Positions 50,758 to 59,325 of a stretch of 64,000 nucleotides of DNA are shown one piece after another; positions within the stretch are counted from its first letter, which is position 1, and the number at the start of each line of letters is the position of its first letter. Origin of the DNA: Paenibacillus sp. BIC5C1 (GTDB lineage Bacteria; Bacillota; Bacilli; Paenibacillales; Paenibacillaceae). The stretch covers positions 3,100,001 through 3,164,000 of the forward strand of contig NZ_CP135922.1 in the NCBI RefSeq assembly GCF_032399705.1. Direction: 5' to 3'. Position numbers and translations under genes: made by a program. Under the pieces are notes generated by a model that was not told where the DNA came from, made no database searches, and worked only from the letters and a program-made list of their open reading frames with translations.

Positions 50758-51708
50758 ATGACAACCAGTACATTTTGTAACCCGGTGGCGTTGCAGTCCG
50801 CAGACCCTTGGGTCTATAGGCACTCCGATGGCAATTATTATTTTATGCGCACACGCTCTAATTATCTGGAGCTTATTCAGTCCCCTCGATTATCGCAAAT
50901 TAATGAAGGGACTCGGAAAATCATTTGGTCACCGGAACCTGGAGGGCGTTACAGCCATCATTTGTGGGCACCGGAAATCCATTTTTTGAATGGGAAATGG
51001 TACATATACTTTACGGCCAATGATGGGGGAGGGGACGATTCACGGCGGATTTGCGTGCTGGAGAATGAAAGCCCGAATCCACTGGATGGCGAGTGGGTAT
51101 GGAAGGGGGCTCTGGACACTCCTGTCCCTGGTTTGGATGGTACCGTGCTGAAACTGGATGGTCAGCTCTATTTTCTGTACGCAGGCTACGGTCATTTTCC
51201 GGACTATGGATCAGCGATCTATATTATGCGGATGTCTAACCCTTACTCTCTGACAGGCGACCATGTGCTGTTAACGGCTCCAACCTTTTCGTGGGAAAAG
51301 CAAGGCGGAATGGCCATTAATGAAGGTCCGGTTACGCTGCATCGCAATGGACGGGTTTTTCTGATTTTCTCGGCCAGCACAACCTGGTCAGAAGATTATG
51401 CACTTGGTATGTTGACCATGAATGAAGAGGATGATCCGATGCTGACTTCATCATGGACCAAGTCCCCGCAGCCCGTTTTTCGGAAAAGTGTGGAAAATGG
51501 AGTATATGCCACAGGACACAATAGCTTCACAACGTCACCGGATGGTATGGAGGATTGGATCGTATTTCATGCCCTTCCTGCGGCGGGTGCAGATACCGGT
51601 TTAAGGGCAACGCGCATTCAAAAATTTGAATGGAACAGGGATGGAACACCTGATTTTGGTATACCTTTCAGCGATGATCATGCGCTCCAAGTTCCATCGG
51701 GAGAGTAA
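50758..51708 (+). CDS. Intracellular GH43 arabinosidase/xylosidase-type glycoside hydrolase
   Basis: 316 residues, ATG 50758 after GGGAGAGA. A single five-bladed beta-propeller without a signal peptide. The three GH43 acids are in place: Asp16 (SADPWVY, general base), Asp127 (LDGTVL, pKa modulator) and Glu189 (NEGPV, general acid). HHLWAPEIHFLNGKWYIYFT is also typical. It would hydrolyse alpha-L-arabinofuranosides or beta-xylosides taken up as oligomers. It resembles the secreted GH43 at 53922 in motif order, so the two may act on the same polymer outside and inside the cell. Confidence 0.9.
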   Translation: MTTSTFCNPVALQSADPWVYRHSDGNYYFMRTRSNYLELIQSPRLSQINEGTRKIIWSPEPGGRYSHHLWAPEIHFLNGKWYIYFTANDGGGDDSRRICVLENESPNPLDGEWVWKGALDTPVPGLDGTVLKLDGQLYFLYAGYGHFPDYGSAIYIMRMSNPYSLTGDHVLLTAPTFSWEKQGGMAINEGPVTLHRNGRVFLIFSASTTWSEDYALGMLTMNEEDDPMLTSSWTKSPQPVFRKSVENGVYATGHNSFTTSPDGMEDWIVFHALPAAGADTGLRATRIQKFEWNRDGTPDFGIPFSDDHALQVPSGE

Positions 51709-51727
51709 GACATAAGACTCGAGAATA

Positions 51728-51973
51728 GTGGATGAGTATGCCTATAGTTACAATTATTTTGTAATTAAAGAGGGAATAGATAAACGCTACGGTGAAAATG
51801 TATGTTGTCATGAGATGAAGAAGGCTATGTTCATGTTAGCTTTGAATAGGATTATATCGCGCATTAACAGCGGTTCGACGGTGTTTATCAGTGATGTAAT
51901 CAACTTTCCCATGCTGTTTGAAGGGAAAAAAGCAGGAATATTAGATATATTTTATTACAAGAAAATAAATTGA
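51728..51973 (+). CDS. Possible small protein, uncertain
   Basis: 81 codons open from GTG 51728. There is no convincing ribosome site, and an internal ATG at about 51815 is no better placed. The translated sequence is AT-rich in codons (many AAT, ATT, TAT), unlike the flanking hydrolase genes; its end (INSGSTVFISDVINFPMLFEGKKAGILDIFYYKK) looks protein-like. It may be a degraded gene or a recently gained ORF. It ends inside the promoter region of the GH2 gene. Function unknown. Confidence 0.3.
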   Translation: MDEYAYSYNYFVIKEGIDKRYGENVCCHEMKKAMFMLALNRIISRINSGSTVFISDVINFPMLFEGKKAGILDIFYYKKIN

Positions 51974-52007
51974 AAACGTTGACATCTAATTATTGTGTAA
52001 TTATACT
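51971..52007 (+). promoter_or_regulatory. Consensus cre box overlapping the GH2 promoter
   Basis: TGAAAACGTTGACA (51971-51984) matches all 14 positions of the CcpA consensus. Its last six bases are the -35 box TTGACA (51979-51984); TATACT (52002-52007) is 17 bases further. Bound CcpA would directly block RNA polymerase. Within the spacer AATTA-TTGTG-TAATT (51988-52002) is a further dyad. Confidence 0.75.
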
Positions 52008-52110
52008 TTGATTCAAATACAGAACAAATATTGCACCATTGTTGTGTCCACCATTCCAATACTGATGGTATACATCGGTTCAATCAAAGGTTAATAGGAG
52101 TGATTTGCAG

Positions 52111-53865
52111 ATGAATGAACAAAAGTTGAAACCAATCCCACGCCCTGAGTATCCCCGGCCTCAATGGGTACGAAGTAATTGGATCAATCTGAACGGAACT
52201 TGGCAGTTCGAAATGGATCATGGCAAAAGTGGGAAAGAACGCGGTTATGAGCAGTCCGAGCATGCCCTCTCAGGAACAATCACTGTTCCGTTTTGTCCAG
52301 AGAGTAAGCTGTCCGGAGTGGCCTATACCGATTTTATGGCGGCAGTATGGTACAAACGGGAATTCTCGATCCCGGAAACTTGGATGAATGGACGCATTTT
52401 GCTTCATTTTGGCGCTGTTGATTACGAAGCCGAGATCTGGGTCAACGGAAAAGCCGCTGGCAGGCATCGGGGAGGCTATTCGCCATTCCATTTGGACATC
52501 ACATCCCATGTTTCGCCAGGGGCGAATGTGGTCACGGTCTATGCCGAAGACGATGTGCGTTCTGGACTTCAGCCGCGAGGGAAACAGAGCGAACGATTCC
52601 ACTCGCATGGCTGTGATTACACGCGGACGACCGGCATCTGGCAAACGGTGTGGCTGGAGCAGGTGCCAGAGGTGTATCTCTCTGACATGAAAGTCGCCGC
52701 TGATCCGGATAATGCTTGTGTGCACCTGGACCTGAAAATATGCGGTAACGCTGCTGGAGGGGAGCTGGCTGCAATTGCCCGCTTTGACGGCCAGGATGTA
52801 GGGTCCGCAACAGTGGTTCTTCATGGACCTGCTGTGAAGCTTACTATTCCATTATCCGAAATCCACTTATGGGAGCCGGGGAACGCCAAACTGTATGACT
52901 TGGAACTGAAGCTGCATGGGCAGAATCAGACCAGCGATACGGTTGACTCATATTTCGGACTGCGGACAGTGAGGTTGGATGGCATGGCTTTTCGCATCAA
53001 TGAGAAATCTGTTTTTCAGCGGCTCGTGCTGGATCAGGGCTTTTACCCGGATGGGATCTACACGGCACCCAGCGACGATGATCTGCGCAAAGACATCGAG
53101 ATCTCCATGGGACTTGGCTTTAATGGAGCGAGACTGCACGAAAAGATGTTTGAACCGCGTTTCCTGTATTGGGCTGATCAGCTTGGTTACCTGGTATGGG
53201 GAGAACACGCCAACTGGGGACAGGATATTACAACAACCGAAAGTCTCGCACGGTTCCTGCCGGAATGGATGGAAGGCATGGAACGTGACTTCAATCATCC
53301 ATCGCTTATCGGCTGGTGTCCGTTCAATGAAACGTGGGATCGCGATGGAACCCGGCAGGATAACGATGTGCTCCGCGTTGTCTATGAGATGACTAAACGT
53401 ATGGACCCGACTCGTCCTGTCATTGACACCAGCGGCAACTTTCATGTGGTGACAGATATCTTCGATTTGCATGACTATGATCAGAACCCGGAAACGTTCC
53501 GGGCCAGATATGAACCGATGAAAAGCGGCGGGGAAGTATTCAATACGTTTCCGGAGCGGCAGACGTATGAAGGGCAGCCTTATTTTATTAGTGAGTATGG
53601 CGGTATCTGGTGGAATCCGGATCAGCAAGATGAGAAAGCTTGGGGCTACGGGGACAGACCACAATCCGAAGAAGCTTTCATTGCACGTTATGAGGGACTA
53701 ACCAATGTCCTGCTGGACCATCCAAAGATGTTTGGTTTTTGTTATACCCAGCTATACGATGTGGAACAGGAAGTGAACGGACTGTACACCTATGACCGTC
53801 GTCCCAAATTCGACCCGGAAACGATTCGTCGCATTAACACCCGCAAGGCTGCCATCGAAGATTGA
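52111..53865 (+). CDS. GH2-family glycoside hydrolase (beta-galactosidase-like), compact form
   Basis: 584 residues from ATG 52111 with GGAGTG 8 bases upstream; TTG 52105 lies too close. Order: N-terminal sugar-binding jelly roll (RPQWVRSNWINLNGTWQFEMD), beta-sandwich, then the TIM barrel with acid/base Glu407 (CPFNETWDRDG) and nucleophile Glu495 (FISEYGGIWW). It lacks the large C-terminal domains of LacZ (1024 residues), so it is a three-domain form. No signal peptide: it acts in the cytosol on beta-galactosides, beta-glucuronides or arabinopyranosides released from hemicellulose. A full cre box covers its promoter. Confidence 0.9.
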   Translation: MNEQKLKPIPRPEYPRPQWVRSNWINLNGTWQFEMDHGKSGKERGYEQSEHALSGTITVPFCPESKLSGVAYTDFMAAVWYKREFSIPETWMNGRILLHFGAVDYEAEIWVNGKAAGRHRGGYSPFHLDITSHVSPGANVVTVYAEDDVRSGLQPRGKQSERFHSHGCDYTRTTGIWQTVWLEQVPEVYLSDMKVAADPDNACVHLDLKICGNAAGGELAAIARFDGQDVGSATVVLHGPAVKLTIPLSEIHLWEPGNAKLYDLELKLHGQNQTSDTVDSYFGLRTVRLDGMAFRINEKSVFQRLVLDQGFYPDGIYTAPSDDDLRKDIEISMGLGFNGARLHEKMFEPRFLYWADQLGYLVWGEHANWGQDITTTESLARFLPEWMEGMERDFNHPSLIGWCPFNETWDRDGTRQDNDVLRVVYEMTKRMDPTRPVIDTSGNFHVVTDIFDLHDYDQNPETFRARYEPMKSGGEVFNTFPERQTYEGQPYFISEYGGIWWNPDQQDEKAWGYGDRPQSEEAFIARYEGLTNVLLDHPKMFGFCYTQLYDVEQEVNGLYTYDRRPKFDPETIRRINTRKAAIED

Positions 53866-53921
53866 ACGTTGCAGGTCAGGTGCGCGCATGATTCATAATC
53901 CTATAGGGAGCGTGGCTGTAG

Positions 53922-55322
53922 ATGAAAATAATGAATTACAGGAACAAATTGTTGCTGGCCTTATGTGCATTTCTTATTTTCCCAATGGGACAGACGACGC
54001 ATGCAGCGACCGTTCAGAATAACTTCTACAATGTCGTGATGCAGGATGGAGCAGATCCTTGGGTCTACAAGCACACTGACGGATTTTATTATTTCACCAA
54101 AACAACTGGTGACAACGTTACCATCTGGAAGTCAGCTCAATTAACAACCATTGATGCGGCTCCAACCACTGTGGTGAATACGGGTTGCTGCGGCATCTGG
54201 GCTCCAGAGCTTCATTACATCAATGGTGCATGGTACATCTATTATGCCAAGGATGATGGAGACAACGTCAATCACCGCATGTATGTCATGGAAAATACGT
54301 CAGCTGACCCCACACAGGGAACCTGGCAATACAAAGGACAGATTACGGATCCCACTAACAAGTGGGCTATCGATGGGACGGTATTACAGGTGACCGGACA
54401 GCTCTACTTCATCTGGTCGGGCTGGGAAGGAGATACGAATGTTAGGCAGAATCTGTACATTTCCCATATGAGTAATCCCTGGACCATCGATTCAAATCGT
54501 GTGGAGATTTCACGACCAACGTATGCCTGGGAAACCAATCATTCCCCGAATGTAAATGAAGGACCGCAGGTGATCGTTCGAAACGGTGTCATCAGTCTTG
54601 TGTATTCGGCAAGTGGCAGCTGGACCAATGATTATTGTCTGGGGCTTATTACCGCCAACGCCTCAAGCAATTTGCTGAATCCGGCATCATGGAACAAGCG
54701 CAGTCAGCCTATCTTCCAATCGGGGAACGGCTTGTATGGTCCGGGTCATCATTCCTTTACGAAATCACCTGATGGGACTGAGGACTGGATCATGTACCAT
54801 ACAGCGAAATTCAATAATTCCGGATGGAATCGTGAAATTCGTTTACAGAAGTTCACCTGGAATGCCGACAATACCCCGAACTTGGGTACACCGGTGAATC
54901 CCAACGCACCTATTGCTCTACCTTCGGGAGAGCAATCAATCGTTCGATATGAAGGAGAAGAGGGAACTTTTGGAGGGATCGCTTATGCATCCCAGAGTCC
55001 TTCTGGTTCAGGCAATATGAAAGCCGGTCATATCGATACGGCGGACAGCTATGTAGAATTTAACGTTAATGCAGCAACTGCGGGCCCGTATATTCTACTG
55101 GCGAGGACAGCGAATGGCACAACAGGCGGTAACTGGTCCAACCTGTTGCTAAGAGTGAATGGAGGCACATCCAGTCCTTTCTACATTACGAATAAGGGAT
55201 GGGAGAACTGGGGACTGTCTACAGCGAGAGTTCAGCTAAAGGCTGGTGTGAACAAAATTCGTTTCTCCAAAGGTGAAGGCTATGGAGAACTGGACTCCTT
55301 TGATATCAAACCTGTAAATTAG
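53922..55322 (+). CDS. Secreted GH43 glycoside hydrolase with C-terminal carbohydrate-binding module
   Basis: 466 residues. A signal peptide (MNYRNK, hydrophobic core, cleavage near THA-A, residue 29-30) directs export. The GH43 propeller (about 35-325) has Asp45 (GADPWVY), Asp151 (IDGTVL) and Glu213 (NEGPQV). A CBM6/35-like jelly roll fills about residues 335-466 (IVRYEGEEGTFGG, ADSYVEFNVN, GVNKIRFSKGEGYGELDSFDIKPVN). It likely attacks arabinoxylan or arabinan outside the cell, feeding the intracellular GH43 and GH2. The start is 57 bases after the GH2 stop, so it is probably in the same cre-controlled operon. Confidence 0.92.
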   Translation: MKIMNYRNKLLLALCAFLIFPMGQTTHAATVQNNFYNVVMQDGADPWVYKHTDGFYYFTKTTGDNVTIWKSAQLTTIDAAPTTVVNTGCCGIWAPELHYINGAWYIYYAKDDGDNVNHRMYVMENTSADPTQGTWQYKGQITDPTNKWAIDGTVLQVTGQLYFIWSGWEGDTNVRQNLYISHMSNPWTIDSNRVEISRPTYAWETNHSPNVNEGPQVIVRNGVISLVYSASGSWTNDYCLGLITANASSNLLNPASWNKRSQPIFQSGNGLYGPGHHSFTKSPDGTEDWIMYHTAKFNNSGWNREIRLQKFTWNADNTPNLGTPVNPNAPIALPSGEQSIVRYEGEEGTFGGIAYASQSPSGSGNMKAGHIDTADSYVEFNVNAATAGPYILLARTANGTTGGNWSNLLLRVNGGTSSPFYITNKGWENWGLSTARVQLKAGVNKIRFSKGEGYGELDSFDIKPVN

Positions 55323-55342
55323 AGATTGATAAATCCGATTCG

Positions 55343-55381
55343 AACCCTGCTGGTGTCCATTTGGACATTGGCGGGGTTTTG
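55343..55381 (+). terminator. Rho-independent terminator after the secreted GH43
   Basis: AACCCTGC and GCGGGGTT with inner TCCA/TGGA pairing, followed by TTTT. Confidence 0.8.
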
Positions 55382-55411
55382 TGATTTGAAATTGAAAACT
55401 TTCCGATTCCA

Positions 55412-55428
55412 TTCATATTCAGTTCATA
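55412..55428 (+). promoter_or_regulatory. TTCATA-N5-TTCATA direct repeat upstream of the ABC exporter
   Basis: TTCATA (55412-55417), TTCAG, TTCATA (55423-55428): an 11-bp period typical of OmpR/PhoB-type response regulator sites. The same repeat occurs before both hydrolase genes at 62327 and 63435. It is 47 bases upstream of the ATPase start. Confidence 0.6.
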
Positions 55429-55474
55429 AAAGTACGATATTCTTCCCCTATAAACGATATGGGAGGAACCACAA

Positions 55475-56506
55475 TTGACAAACATACAGCAAAGAACAAC
55501 AGGTAATGAACTTGGAGATTGGGCCATTGAAGCAGAGGGTCTTGTAAAAATCTTCGGAGATAAGCGTGCAGTTGATGGTGTAAATCTGAATGTAAAGGCA
55601 GGTACAATTTATGGCGTGCTGGGTCCGAATGGAGCAGGGAAAACAACAACAATTCGTATGCTGGGCACACTGCTTCGGCCCGATGGAGGATCAGCCAAAA
55701 TATTCGGGCATGATGTGGTGAAGGAGTCACATATCGTACGCCAGCTGATTGGACTTACAGGGCAATACGCATCGGTTGACGAGTCACTTAGTGCCAACGA
55801 AAATTTGATGATATTTTCACGGCTCCTGGGTCTTGGCCACACAGAAGCGAAGCGCAAGACAGCCGAGCTGCTCGAAGAATTCGGCTTGACGGAGGCGGCG
55901 AAACGTCCGATCAAAGGGTTCTCGGGAGGCATGCGCCGCCGTCTGGATCTGGCAGCAAGTCTTATTGCTCAGCCGCCGCTGATCTTTCTGGATGAACCGA
56001 CGACGGGACTTGACCCGAGGACACGTGCACAGATGTGGAATACGATTCGCCAGTTGGTCAAGACGGGCTCAACGGTGCTTCTGACCACACAATATCTTGA
56101 TGAAGCGGATCAACTGGCCGATCGTGTGGCGGTAATCGATCAGGGCCATGTCGTTGCCGAAGGCACGGTGGATGATTTGAAAGCATCAGTTGGCACTGCA
56201 TCACTTCAACTACGTATCCAGGAACCGACACGGATTGAACACGCCCGTCAGATTGTGGAGCAGATCCTTCGAACAGATTCCAGCGTATCAGCGGAAGCAG
56301 GAAAGATTACTGCACCGATGGCAAATGCGAATATTGCAGCAGATCTGCTGATTGCCTTCCGCTCCGCAGGCATTGACCTGGCAGAGATGAGTGTACAGAA
56401 ACCCACACTTGATGAAGTATTTCTTACCATTACGGGCCAAGGTGCGAGCGGCAATACGTCTCATACGTCTCAAGAATCAAAAGCAGTGGAGGAGTTGCAA
56501 GTATGA
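55475..56506 (+). CDS. ABC transporter ATPase, DrrA-type drug exporter
   Basis: 343 residues from TTG 55475 with GGGAGGAACC upstream. Walker A GPNGAGKTTTIRML, signature FSGGMRRRLDLAASL and Walker B PLIFLDEPTTGLD, followed by the switch TTQYLDEADQLADRV. The C-terminal extension of about 100 residues (ASLQLRIQEPTRIEHARQIV...PTLDEVFLTITGQ) is the DrrA-type domain. It powers the ABC-2 permease encoded by the next gene, with which it overlaps by 4 bases. Export of a hydrophobic antibiotic or lipid is likely. Its promoter carries the TTCATA repeat. Confidence 0.92.
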   Translation: MTNIQQRTTGNELGDWAIEAEGLVKIFGDKRAVDGVNLNVKAGTIYGVLGPNGAGKTTTIRMLGTLLRPDGGSAKIFGHDVVKESHIVRQLIGLTGQYASVDESLSANENLMIFSRLLGLGHTEAKRKTAELLEEFGLTEAAKRPIKGFSGGMRRRLDLAASLIAQPPLIFLDEPTTGLDPRTRAQMWNTIRQLVKTGSTVLLTTQYLDEADQLADRVAVIDQGHVVAEGTVDDLKASVGTASLQLRIQEPTRIEHARQIVEQILRTDSSVSAEAGKITAPMANANIAADLLIAFRSAGIDLAEMSVQKPTLDEVFLTITGQGASGNTSHTSQESKAVEELQV

Positions 56507-57318
56507 ACAGTACAATAGCGAAACAAAACCCAAGCCGTAGGCTGAGAAAATACACAAGCTTTGGGCAAACCGTCCGAAATTCCTTAACGATGGCTTATCG
56601 CGGAATTTTGAAGGTTCGACGAACACCAGAGCAATTATTCGATGTCACCCTACAGCCGATCATTTTCACATTGATGTTTACGTACATTTTTGGTGGTGCG
56701 GTCTCGGGAAACATTCAAGCTTATTTGTTGGTCATTATTCCGGGTATACTTGTGCAGACAGTAATTACAAGCTCAGTCGTTACGGGTGTGCAATTGCGTG
56801 AGGATATGGATAAAGGGGTGTTTGACCGATTCAAATCACTGCCTATAGCGCGTATTGCGCCACTGGCCGGAGCACTGCTGGCAGACACGATCCGATATAC
56901 TATTGCAACATCCCTTACCTTTGCGATCGGCTATTTATTGGGATATAGCCCTGCAGGTGGATTGGGTCATGTCGCCATGGCTGGATTGCTGGTTATTGTG
57001 TGTGCTTGGGCGATCAGTTGGATTTTTGCTTTTCTCGGTGTTATTGCGCGTACAGCGTCCAGTGTACAAGGGATTTCCATGCTCGTATTGTTTCCGCTCA
57101 CCTTTGCTTCGAATGCTTTCGTTCCGGTAGATACGATGCCAAATTGGCTTCAGTGGATTGTTAATGTCAATCCGATATCCCATTTGGTCTCAGCTGTACG
57201 GGATTTGGCGAATCAAGGTACAATGGGCACAGATCTAGTGACTAGTCTTGCTGGAGCGGCGGTTATTGTAGCCATTTTTGCACCATTAACAGTCCGGGCA
57301 TATATGCGCAGAACGTAA
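56503..57318 (+). CDS. ABC-2 type permease, DrrB-type
   Basis: 271 residues, overlapping the ATPase stop by 4 bases. Six hydrophobic helices are visible, with the ABC-2 signature near the end (MLVLFPLTFASNAFVPVDTMPNWLQWIVNVNPISHLVSAVRDLANQG). The N-terminal cytosolic helix (MAYRGILKVRRTPEQLFDVTLQPIIF) contacts the ATPase in relatives. With the ATPase it forms the exporter. It is followed by a hairpin and then by the first two-component system. Confidence 0.9.
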   Translation: MNSTIAKQNPSRRLRKYTSFGQTVRNSLTMAYRGILKVRRTPEQLFDVTLQPIIFTLMFTYIFGGAVSGNIQAYLLVIIPGILVQTVITSSVVTGVQLREDMDKGVFDRFKSLPIARIAPLAGALLADTIRYTIATSLTFAIGYLLGYSPAGGLGHVAMAGLLVIVCAWAISWIFAFLGVIARTASSVQGISMLVLFPLTFASNAFVPVDTMPNWLQWIVNVNPISHLVSAVRDLANQGTMGTDLVTSLAGAAVIVAIFAPLTVRAYMRRT

Positions 57319-57360
57319 TTGAAAATCATAACATTTTCTGGAAATGTTGAGTTATCAGGA

Positions 57361-57394
57361 AAGAGACGTTATGCCTTCATGGTATGAGGTCTCC
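57361..57394 (+). terminator. Hairpin between exporter and response regulator
   Basis: AGAGAC ... GTCTC with inner TATGCC/GGTATG (wobble pairs). The T content after it is low, so partial read-through into the regulator gene is likely. Confidence 0.5.
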
Positions 57395-57447
57395 TTCTTG
57401 AAGGGGTGTGAAGTATAAGGCAAAGTTAAAAAATGGAGGTGATCACT

Positions 57448-58122
57448 TTGACAAGCATATTGGTCGTTGATGACGACCCGCATATCCGAGAGTTGGTAGG
57501 ACATTTTTTACAGCAGGAGGGTTTGCATATAATTGAGGCTGTTGACGGTTTGGATGCACTGCGATTACTCGCTGACCATAAGGTTGACCTTGTCGTTCTC
57601 GATATTATGATGCCAGGCATGGATGGATGGGAATTGTGCCGCCAATTGCGACAGCAGACGGATCTACCACTACTGATGTTGACGGCCAAAGGGGAAACCT
57701 CGCAGATCATCAAGGGTTTTACCCTGGGAACTGATGATTATCTGGTGAAGCCTTTTGATCCGCTGGTGCTGGTTGCACGGGTGAAGGCTTTATTGAAACG
57801 ATATCGGATTATGACTTCACAAGTGATCTTTCTTGGTGAACTGGTTCTACGGGGGGATACGTTTGAGTGCAAGAAAGGTGATCAGGATATTGTGTTGCCA
57901 CGCAAGGAATTTGAACTGCTGTTCACCCTTGCGAGTTATCCTGGCAAAACCTTTACCCGTGATCAGTTAATCGAAAAGATCTGGGGTTATGATTACGAAG
58001 GGGACGAGAGGACCATTGATGTGCATATCAAGCGGCTTCGTGAACGGTTTCCGGAGGAAGAGCATGCTTTCGTCATTCGTACCATGCGAGGTTTGGGCTA
58101 TCGCCTGGAGGTAAGGCAATGA
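57448..58122 (+). CDS. OmpR/PhoB-family response regulator (system 1)
   Basis: 224 residues. GGAGGTGAT (57435-57443) sits 8 bases before TTG 57448; the ATG at 57433 is inside that ribosome site. The receiver domain has the acid pair DDD (8-10), phosphoacceptor Asp52 (VVLDIMMPGMDGW) and switch Lys in YLVKPFDP. The winged-helix output domain (about 130-224) reads LPRKEFELLFTLASYPGKTFTRDQLIEKIWGYDYEGDERTIDVHIKRLRERF. It overlaps its kinase by 4 bases. The adjacent exporter with a TTCATA-N5-TTCATA promoter is its probable target. Confidence 0.93.
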   Translation: MTSILVVDDDPHIRELVGHFLQQEGLHIIEAVDGLDALRLLADHKVDLVVLDIMMPGMDGWELCRQLRQQTDLPLLMLTAKGETSQIIKGFTLGTDDYLVKPFDPLVLVARVKALLKRYRIMTSQVIFLGELVLRGDTFECKKGDQDIVLPRKEFELLFTLASYPGKTFTRDQLIEKIWGYDYEGDERTIDVHIKRLRERFPEEEHAFVIRTMRGLGYRLEVRQ

Positions 58123-59198
58123 AGAGGAAGGAGCCTGGATTTCTTCATATTGCCAGAAACGTCATTCTGGTATCTTTGGCCCTGTTTTCCTGCTGGACAG
58201 CGGCTTTCTACCTTACGAGATATGTGTATTCATTTATCCCATGGGAACCACATGAATTGCTTGCTTTTCTGATTAATGCCATGCTGGGGTTCGTTTTCTT
58301 TGGAATAGGCATTACATTCATCGGTCCGCTGGTTAAAGGCAGGCAGTATGAATTTTTTAATGAGATGATTCAGGCTTTGAAAAGTATTTCCCGGGGGGAT
58401 TTTCGTGTGAATCTGGATCCTGAATTTGCCAATAGAAACGGGAGACAGCGAAATCCCCACCCGTTTGTGCAGTTGGTTGAGAGTATCAATGATATGGCGG
58501 CAAATTTGAAAGTGATGGAAGATTTGCGTCAGGAATTCATCTCTAATGTTTCCCATGAAATTGGATCGCCGCTTACGTCAATCAGCGGCTTCGCCAGAGC
58601 GCTGAAAAATAAAGATATGGACCAGGAGACACGGGAAAAGTATCTGACAATTATTGAGACGGAATGTGTTCGTTTGTCCAGACTCAGTGACAATTTAATG
58701 AAACTCGCCGTTCTGGATTCATCCGAGCATGCATCTCATAAAACAACTTACCGATTGGACCGGCAGCTGGTGACTCTGGTTCTGGCTTGCGAACCCCAAT
58801 GGGATGAGAAGAAAATTGATATGAACGTAGAGCTGGAAGAAGTTGGAATTTTTGCTGATGAGGACTTGATGATTCAGTTGTGGATCAATCTGATTCATAA
58901 TGCAATCAAGTTCACGCCAGAAGGCGGAAAAATTGATGTTTTCCTTACAGAAAGTGATGGCAAGGTCAGTGTACGTATTACTGACAGTGGACCCGGCATC
59001 ACCAAGCAGGATCAGCTTCGCATATTCGAACGGTTCTACAAAGCGGATCAATCCCGGACACGTGCCTTGGGCGGCAGTGGGCTGGGCCTTTCCATCGTGC
59101 ATAAAATTGTGGAGATGCATAAGGGTGCGGTCTCCGTGTTCAGTGAACCTGGAGAAGGTGCGACATTTACTGTACAGATACCTGTCCATTCAGAATAA
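58119..59198 (+). CDS. Sensor histidine kinase, short-loop membrane type (system 1)
   Basis: 359 residues. Two membrane helices (about 10-32 and 45-67) are separated by only about 12 residues (YVYSFIPWEPHE), so no external sensor domain exists. This is the layout of intramembrane-sensing kinases that watch antibiotics or transporters. A HAMP-like segment (LKSISRGDFRVNLD) leads to the HisKA box with His146 (NVSHEIGSPLTSI). The HATPase domain has an N box (LIHNAIKFTPEGG), DSGPGI and GGSGLGLSIVHKI. It overlaps the regulator and is followed by a terminator. Confidence 0.93.
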   Translation: MKRKEPGFLHIARNVILVSLALFSCWTAAFYLTRYVYSFIPWEPHELLAFLINAMLGFVFFGIGITFIGPLVKGRQYEFFNEMIQALKSISRGDFRVNLDPEFANRNGRQRNPHPFVQLVESINDMAANLKVMEDLRQEFISNVSHEIGSPLTSISGFARALKNKDMDQETREKYLTIIETECVRLSRLSDNLMKLAVLDSSEHASHKTTYRLDRQLVTLVLACEPQWDEKKIDMNVELEEVGIFADEDLMIQLWINLIHNAIKFTPEGGKIDVFLTESDGKVSVRITDSGPGITKQDQLRIFERFYKADQSRTRALGGSGLGLSIVHKIVEMHKGAVSVFSEPGEGATFTVQIPVHSE

Positions 59199-59200
59199 TA

Positions 59201-59244
59201 AAAAGGGTAATCGATGGATGTTGTCCGTCAATTATCCTTTTTTT
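59201..59244 (+). terminator. Rho-independent terminator after two-component system 1
   Basis: AAAAGGGTAAT pairs with ATTATCCTTTT (one G-U pair) across a 20-base loop; seven Ts follow. Confidence 0.85.
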
Positions 59245-59325
59245 CAATGAATTCGGCTGTTATTGTACAAAATAAGGTATATAAGCGATAATCTGCAGGG
59301 GAGCTAATACATAAGGCTGCAAGGA

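Noticed and set aside
52948..53664. Minus-strand frame of 238 codons over the GH2 gene
   Set aside because: Antisense to the catalytic barrel containing both active-site Glu residues; no start signal.
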